NCBI GenBank assembly: GCA_947166275.1
Contig: CAMVDP010000001.1
Location: forward strand, 62,001-126,000
Length of the DNA stretch: 64,000 bases
Source: an uncultured Clostridia bacterium
Lineage (GTDB): Bacteria > Bacillota > Clostridia > Oscillospirales > Ruminococcaceae
Direction of reading: 5' to 3'
The notes under the pieces: model-generated
What the model was told of the DNA's origin: nothing
The model's input: the letters and a program-made list of their open reading frames with translations, nothing else
The model's database searches: none
Translations under genes and position numbers: made by a program
Shown here: positions 62,365-64,000 of the stretch, piece by piece
How positions within the stretch are numbered: position 1 is the first letter of the stretch
Layout of the letters: every line of letters starts with the position of its first letter

Positions 62365-63327
62365 TCACCCCTGCGTGAGAAAAACGAAGTAACTCGTCAC
62401 GCCCTCGGGATATATTGCCGGGCTGTACGGGAGTTCTCCGAGCGACCACGTGTTCGCGTTGTCCGCTTCGGTCACGGTGCCGCCGAGCCGCTTCGACAGC
62501 TCCACGAACGCGCCGAGCCCCAGCGGTGTGTCAACATTGTCGTTGCCGAAGCCGAGTATGGTCTCGATGTCACCCGAGAGCACCGCTTCACGTGTCTCGC
62601 CGTCGTGCATTTCCGCGAGATCGGGAGAAAGGTAATGCGAGAAGTCTATCGAGAACGCGAAGAAGCACTTGCGCTCCTCCGCAAGCTTCGCCATTGCTTC
62701 GGCATAACGCTGCGGGAGATCCTTACCCGCGCCCGGTGCCACAAGCAGGCAGCACACCTTCGCTTTCGGAAGATAATACCTGATGAACGGTATATGCGAC
62801 GACGCGCTGTGGTCATACTGCATCATGCTGTCATCGCAGCGTGCGCCGAGCTCATCACAAAGCAGCTGCGCCGCGCCGGTATCAGCTTCGAGCACACCGA
62901 ACGGTGTGCTCCAGTCCACGGTCGATGTCACGAGCACATCATTCCCGGGATAGTGCTGCGGCGCCACAAGCACAACAGTGTCGATCTCTCCGCCGCTCGC
63001 AGCCGCAGCCTTGTACATTCCCGCTATGAAATGCCCCGCTGTCAGGTGGTGCGGAGCCACACCGCAGAGCAGCTTCCCGCCGTCCGTTCCATAGGTGACG
63101 GAGCGGCTGTCGTATGTCGTGAAATTGCGCTCGTTCCAGAATCTGCACTCAAGCATATCCTTCCCGGAACGCGGAGCGCTGTATTCCTCCGTTGTTATGA
63201 TTATTTCCGCAGCCGTTGCTGACGATGCAGCCGGCGCAGTCACCTGCGACTGTGCCGCGCACCCGCACAGCGCTGTCACAAACGCTGCCGCGAGTGCCGC
63301 CAAAGCCGCATGTTTACTATGCTTCAC
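62365..63327 (-). CDS. MEMO-family lipoprotein (AmmeMemoRadiSam protein B-like)
   Basis: A 320-residue protein with a lipoprotein signal (lipobox LCGC, C23) and the MEMO fold: GVAPHHLTAG, VVLVAPQHYPG, YDHSASSHIPFIRYYLP and FSIDFSHYLSPD, which supply the metal-site histidines. MEMO proteins resemble non-haem iron dioxygenases; bacterial ones are usually cytosolic and encoded near AMMECR1 and a radical SAM gene, none of which is here. Both start options are GTG; 63327 gives a normal signal peptide (KHSKHAA). It overlaps the upstream gene by 11 bases. Confidence 0.82.
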   Translation of the reverse strand: MKHSKHAALAALAAAFVTALCGCAAQSQVTAPAASSATAAEIIITTEEYSAPRSGKDMLECRFWNERNFTTYDSRSVTYGTDGGKLLCGVAPHHLTAGHFIAGMYKAAAASGGEIDTVVLVAPQHYPGNDVLVTSTVDWSTPFGVLEADTGAAQLLCDELGARCDDSMMQYDHSASSHIPFIRYYLPKAKVCCLLVAPGAGKDLPQRYAEAMAKLAEERKCFFAFSIDFSHYLSPDLAEMHDGETREAVLSGDIETILGFGNDNVDTPLGLGAFVELSKRLGGTVTEADNANTWSLGELPYSPAIYPEGVTSYFVFLTQG

Positions 63328-64000
63328 TGCCCTCACCGACCTTGATCACTGCTCTTCCGCTCTCGCCCCATGGACCTGTCATGTAGCTGTCATCGGCTAC
63401 CGCGCTCTCGACTACGAACTCGCCCTCGGTGCAGACGCGGAACCGGTAGCTCGCGTTTCCATACGCGTCGGCATACAGCCGCACTCTCTGTCCGCTGCGT
63501 ACTACCCAGCCCTTGTCGGTCTCGATGAACCTTCCGCAGGACGGTATGACATCGTAGATCACTGCGTGCGGACTGGTCACGAACGACACCTTCACGGTAT
63601 CGCCGACGCAGGCTTCGGATAAGTTGTTCTTCTGGATACCGCCGGAGCCGGTCGTATATGTCTTGGTTATCGCCACTGTCGGTGCGCTGTCGTGTTCGTT
63701 GATGCGTCCGGTATACGAAACTATGCCGTATATCGAGCCCGATGTTACCTTGATATCGGCGTTCTTCCACTGCTCCTCACCGAAGCTTATATAATAGCCG
63801 CGGTGACGGTCAAGCGTGACATCCTGCTTCACTCCGTTCAGCATGAACGAGAACGATGCGACTGCGTTGGTCTTGGGAACATAGTTCTGAACGTAGATGA
63901 CGAGCTGCAGAGCGCTGCTGTTGCTCTCTCTTGAATTTGGTATGATATCCGGGTCGTAGATGAAATCCTCGTAGTTGTACACGTACCGCGCAAGATAATC
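63317..64000 (-). CDS. C-terminal part of an alpha-2-macroglobulin-like protein
   Basis: The frame is open to the window edge, so the start is missing. The last residues contain VIYDVIPSCGRFIETDKGW, RVRLYADAYGNASYRFRVCTEGEFVV and MTGPWGESGRAVIKV, which correspond to the final strands of bacterial alpha-2-macroglobulins (YD-LP-G-, Y-R--T-G-F, Y-P---GRS). Such proteins trap proteases at the cell surface. The family call rests on this end only; a large surface protein of another kind is possible. Confidence 0.55.
   Translation of the reverse strand, partial: DYLARYVYNYEDFIYDPDIIPNSRESNSSALQLVIYVQNYVPKTNAVASFSFMLNGVKQDVTLDRHRGYYISFGEEQWKNADIKVTSGSIYGIVSYTGRINEHDSAPTVAITKTYTTGSGGIQKNNLSEACVGDTVKVSFVTSPHAVIYDVIPSCGRFIETDKGWVVRSGQRVRLYADAYGNASYRFRVCTEGEFVVESAVADDSYMTGPWGESGRAVIKVGEGSEA

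Overview
The window reads as a chromosome segment of an anaerobic Clostridia bacterium of the Ruminococcus/Oscillospiraceae type. Grounds: moderate-to-high GC coding DNA with purine-rich ribosome binding sites, sigma-A-like promoters (TTGACA/TATAAT, 17 bp spacers), an ecfA-ecfT-truA string, the short HisG plus HisZ histidine operon, large fused PurL, a plant-galactan utilisation operon and many lipoproteins. No rRNA, tRNA or CRISPR was found.

Layout. 1-13.3 kb (+): end of glmM, a methyltransferase, a fused EcfA ATPase, EcfT, TruA, envelope proteins (DUF5711-like, CvpA-like), a zinc-finger ClpE-like unfoldase, an SDR reductase, a small unknown protein, and a translationally coupled MurL-MurD pair that suggests the L-glutamate/epimerase route to D-Glu in peptidoglycan. 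13.3-16.1 kb (+): a phage DNA-packaging remnant (N-terminally shortened small terminase, intact large terminase, portal) closed by a terminator. 16.1-19.8 kb (-): purL with a strong promoter and a hairpin leader. 20.1-27.9 kb (+): a polar amino-acid ABC transporter, an FRG-domain protein and a CUT1-type ABC transporter whose binding protein has an extra C-terminal membrane helix. 28.0-30.3 kb (+): a membrane-anchored, calcium-repeat, von Willebrand A protein.

30.4-38.8 kb (+) is the most unusual part. A consensus promoter is followed by about 800 bases without a credible gene but full of paired structure: a small RNA candidate with a C-rich loop, a 257-base element closed by a roughly 28-bp stem, and a multi-hairpin leader. 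A six-gene operon follows: an unrecognised 241-residue protein, a soluble VirD4/TraG-like ATPase with an altered Walker A and a very acidic tail, an intact ClpP-like peptidase, a 62-residue membrane protein, a Sel1/TPR protein, and a 1164-residue protein that joins a Clp-type AAA+ module, a receiver-like segment and an FtsH-type AAA+/M41 protease without a membrane helix. No relaxase or secretion channel is present, so a conjugation role is unlikely. I propose a new double-protease, AAA+-based system linked to a structured RNA.

38.9-51.9 kb (-): a beta-1,4-galactan operon (GH53 endogalactanase, sugar-binding protein, two permeases, MsmX-type ATPase, LacI regulator, GH2 beta-galactosidase, galactokinase) with a good promoter and a perfect LacI-type operator. 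52.2 kb (-): a small DUF7662-like gene. 52.5-60.9 kb (+): histidine operon hisZGDCB-orf59-hisH-(DUF1648 protein)-hisAF, lacking hisI and hisE, with two promoters and overlapping inverted repeats at the start site. 61-62.3 kb (+): a zinc-ribbon/leucine-rich-repeat gene broken by about four one-base shifts. 62.4-64 kb (-): a secreted MEMO-like lipoprotein overlapping the end of an alpha-2-macroglobulin-like gene that leaves the window.
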